Shown here: positions 63,369 through 64,000 of the stretch, piece by piece
How the letters are laid out: every line of letters begins with the position of its first letter
Numbering within the stretch: the first letter of the stretch is position 1
Source of the DNA: Nothopassalora personata
Lineage: Eukaryota > Ascomycota > Dothideomycetes > Mycosphaerellales > Mycosphaerellaceae
Assembly (NCBI GenBank): GCA_033816765.1
Contig: CM066294.1
Span: forward strand, 1,426,001 to 1,490,000
Length of the DNA stretch: 64,000 nt
Direction: 5' to 3'
Translations under genes and position numbers: made by a program
The notes under the pieces: generated by a model
Databases searched by the model: none
The model's input: the letters and a program-made list of their open reading frames with translations, nothing else
Told to the model about the DNA's origin: nothing

Positions 63369-63690
63369 TATTAGGTTTAGTATAACCTAATAATATTACA
63401 AGATTAGAAGACTAAGCTTAATCGGGTTTTGTCTCGTAGCCGATAGAAGGTAAGGGAGAGTAATGAAGCAGTAGCTGTCTTAGTCTATAAGACTTAAGAA
63501 GTAATAAGGTAGAGGTTAGGTTATAGTGTATTCTAAATAGTGATATTGAATAGTAAGTTAAACGCTATTATCTATAAAGGAGAATGTCGTTCCTAAATAC
63601 ATGCGTTTCTCCTTAGGCGCTCTCCTATGCTCTCTTATGCCCTCTACTACCTTTCCTAATAGGTGAGAGGTCCGTAGAGAGTACTAGGGA
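63369..63690 (-). repeat. Old Ty3 element, 5' LTR (right end), truncated by a third element
   Basis: 322 bases align without gaps to 49130-49451. I count 18 differences, 17 of them C/T or G/A. The match ends at CTAGGGA, exactly where a new TGTTACGGG begins, so the rest of the LTR should lie beyond the window. Confidence 0.8.
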
Positions 63691-64000
63691 TGTTACGGGT
63701 GAACGACGTATATACTAAAGTTCTATGAAGTTTATAATAAGTTCGATATAGAAGAAAGGGGAAGTTATACGCTGTCCAAGGAAAAGGTGTCGGAAAGCAA
63801 TCCGAACGCATAGGCGTAGCCTATACTAAGAAATAGGGGCCCGCCCCTTACACTACCCCCCCCCTTCCTCCTCCGCCGCCCCTAGTCATAGCTCCGCCCT
63901 AGAGCCCATTGTCCTAGGTGTTCTCGTTAGGCTCGCAATAGGAAGTGCCCGAGCTTCTCGTCCTTATTGTCTAGCCCCGCCGACGCCGAGATGAAGTATT
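63691..64000. mobile_element. Start of a third nested LTR element
   Basis: Begins TGTTACGGGTGAACGACG, a typical LTR terminus, directly inside the old right LTR. It has moderate TpA excess, a CCCGCCCC/CCCCCCCCC stretch near 63840-63865 and no open frame before the window ends. Confidence 0.6.

Overview
The window looks like a chromosome segment of a filamentous ascomycete. The evidence is short introns (about 47-162 nt) with GTRNGT donors, GCTGAC-type branch sites and YAG acceptors, Kozak-like starts (CACCATG), fungus-specific families (TFB2, SFL1-type HSF factor, GDS1, PRM10, secreted GH27), and transposons mutated in the style of repeat-induced point mutation (RIP): CpA is nearly absent, TpA is extremely frequent, and CpG is kept. 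Dothideomycetes is my best guess but is not proven.

Layout. (1) 1-4130: RIP-mutated repeats. These are the 3' half of a Ty3 chromovirus pol on the plus strand, its polypurine tract and LTR, and two copies of a short dispersed repeat. (2) 4313-30 kb: euchromatic genes: TFB2, a disordered conserved protein, three F-box relics, a BTB protein, an unknown nuclear-type protein, a group of small cysteine-rich and secreted proteins (17-20 kb), GDS1, a J-like protein, an SFL1/HSF factor and an F-box protein. (3) 31-39.5 kb: metabolic genes, some broken: a DapA-type aldolase fragment, an FMN-dependent 2-hydroxy-acid dehydrogenase with a frameshift, an intact extended SDR, a decayed proline-racemase-like gene, a cupin and an aldehyde dehydrogenase. 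(4) 40.4-48.3 kb: a PRM10/ThrE membrane protein, a secreted alpha-galactosidase, an F-box relic and a RIP-damaged protein-kinase relic. (5) 48.3-64 kb: a transposon nest. An old minus-strand Ty3 element (LTRs at 49130-49614 and from 63369) is RIP-mutated. It is split by a young 7.3-kb Ty3/chromovirus (53259-60558) with 184-bp LTRs identical by eye, a GCGTT target-site duplication and almost no RIP. The old element's right LTR is cut again at 63691 by a third element that runs out of the window.

The most distinctive observations are these. The young chromovirus shows a candidate -1 frameshift signal (GGGAAAT plus an 8-bp stem) and a candidate self-priming site. A family of small proteins carries a C-X8-C-X7-C-X6-C module and C-terminal membrane tails; one tail is hidden by a frameshift. 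A neighbouring candidate secreted protein has four 20-residue Tyr/Asp repeats and a His-Gly tail in another frame. The 31-39 kb block has a mix of enzyme families reminiscent of hydroxyproline breakdown, partly decayed. Exon structures were derived by reading splice signals and frames; no alignment or transcript data were available, and all similarity statements are by recognition.
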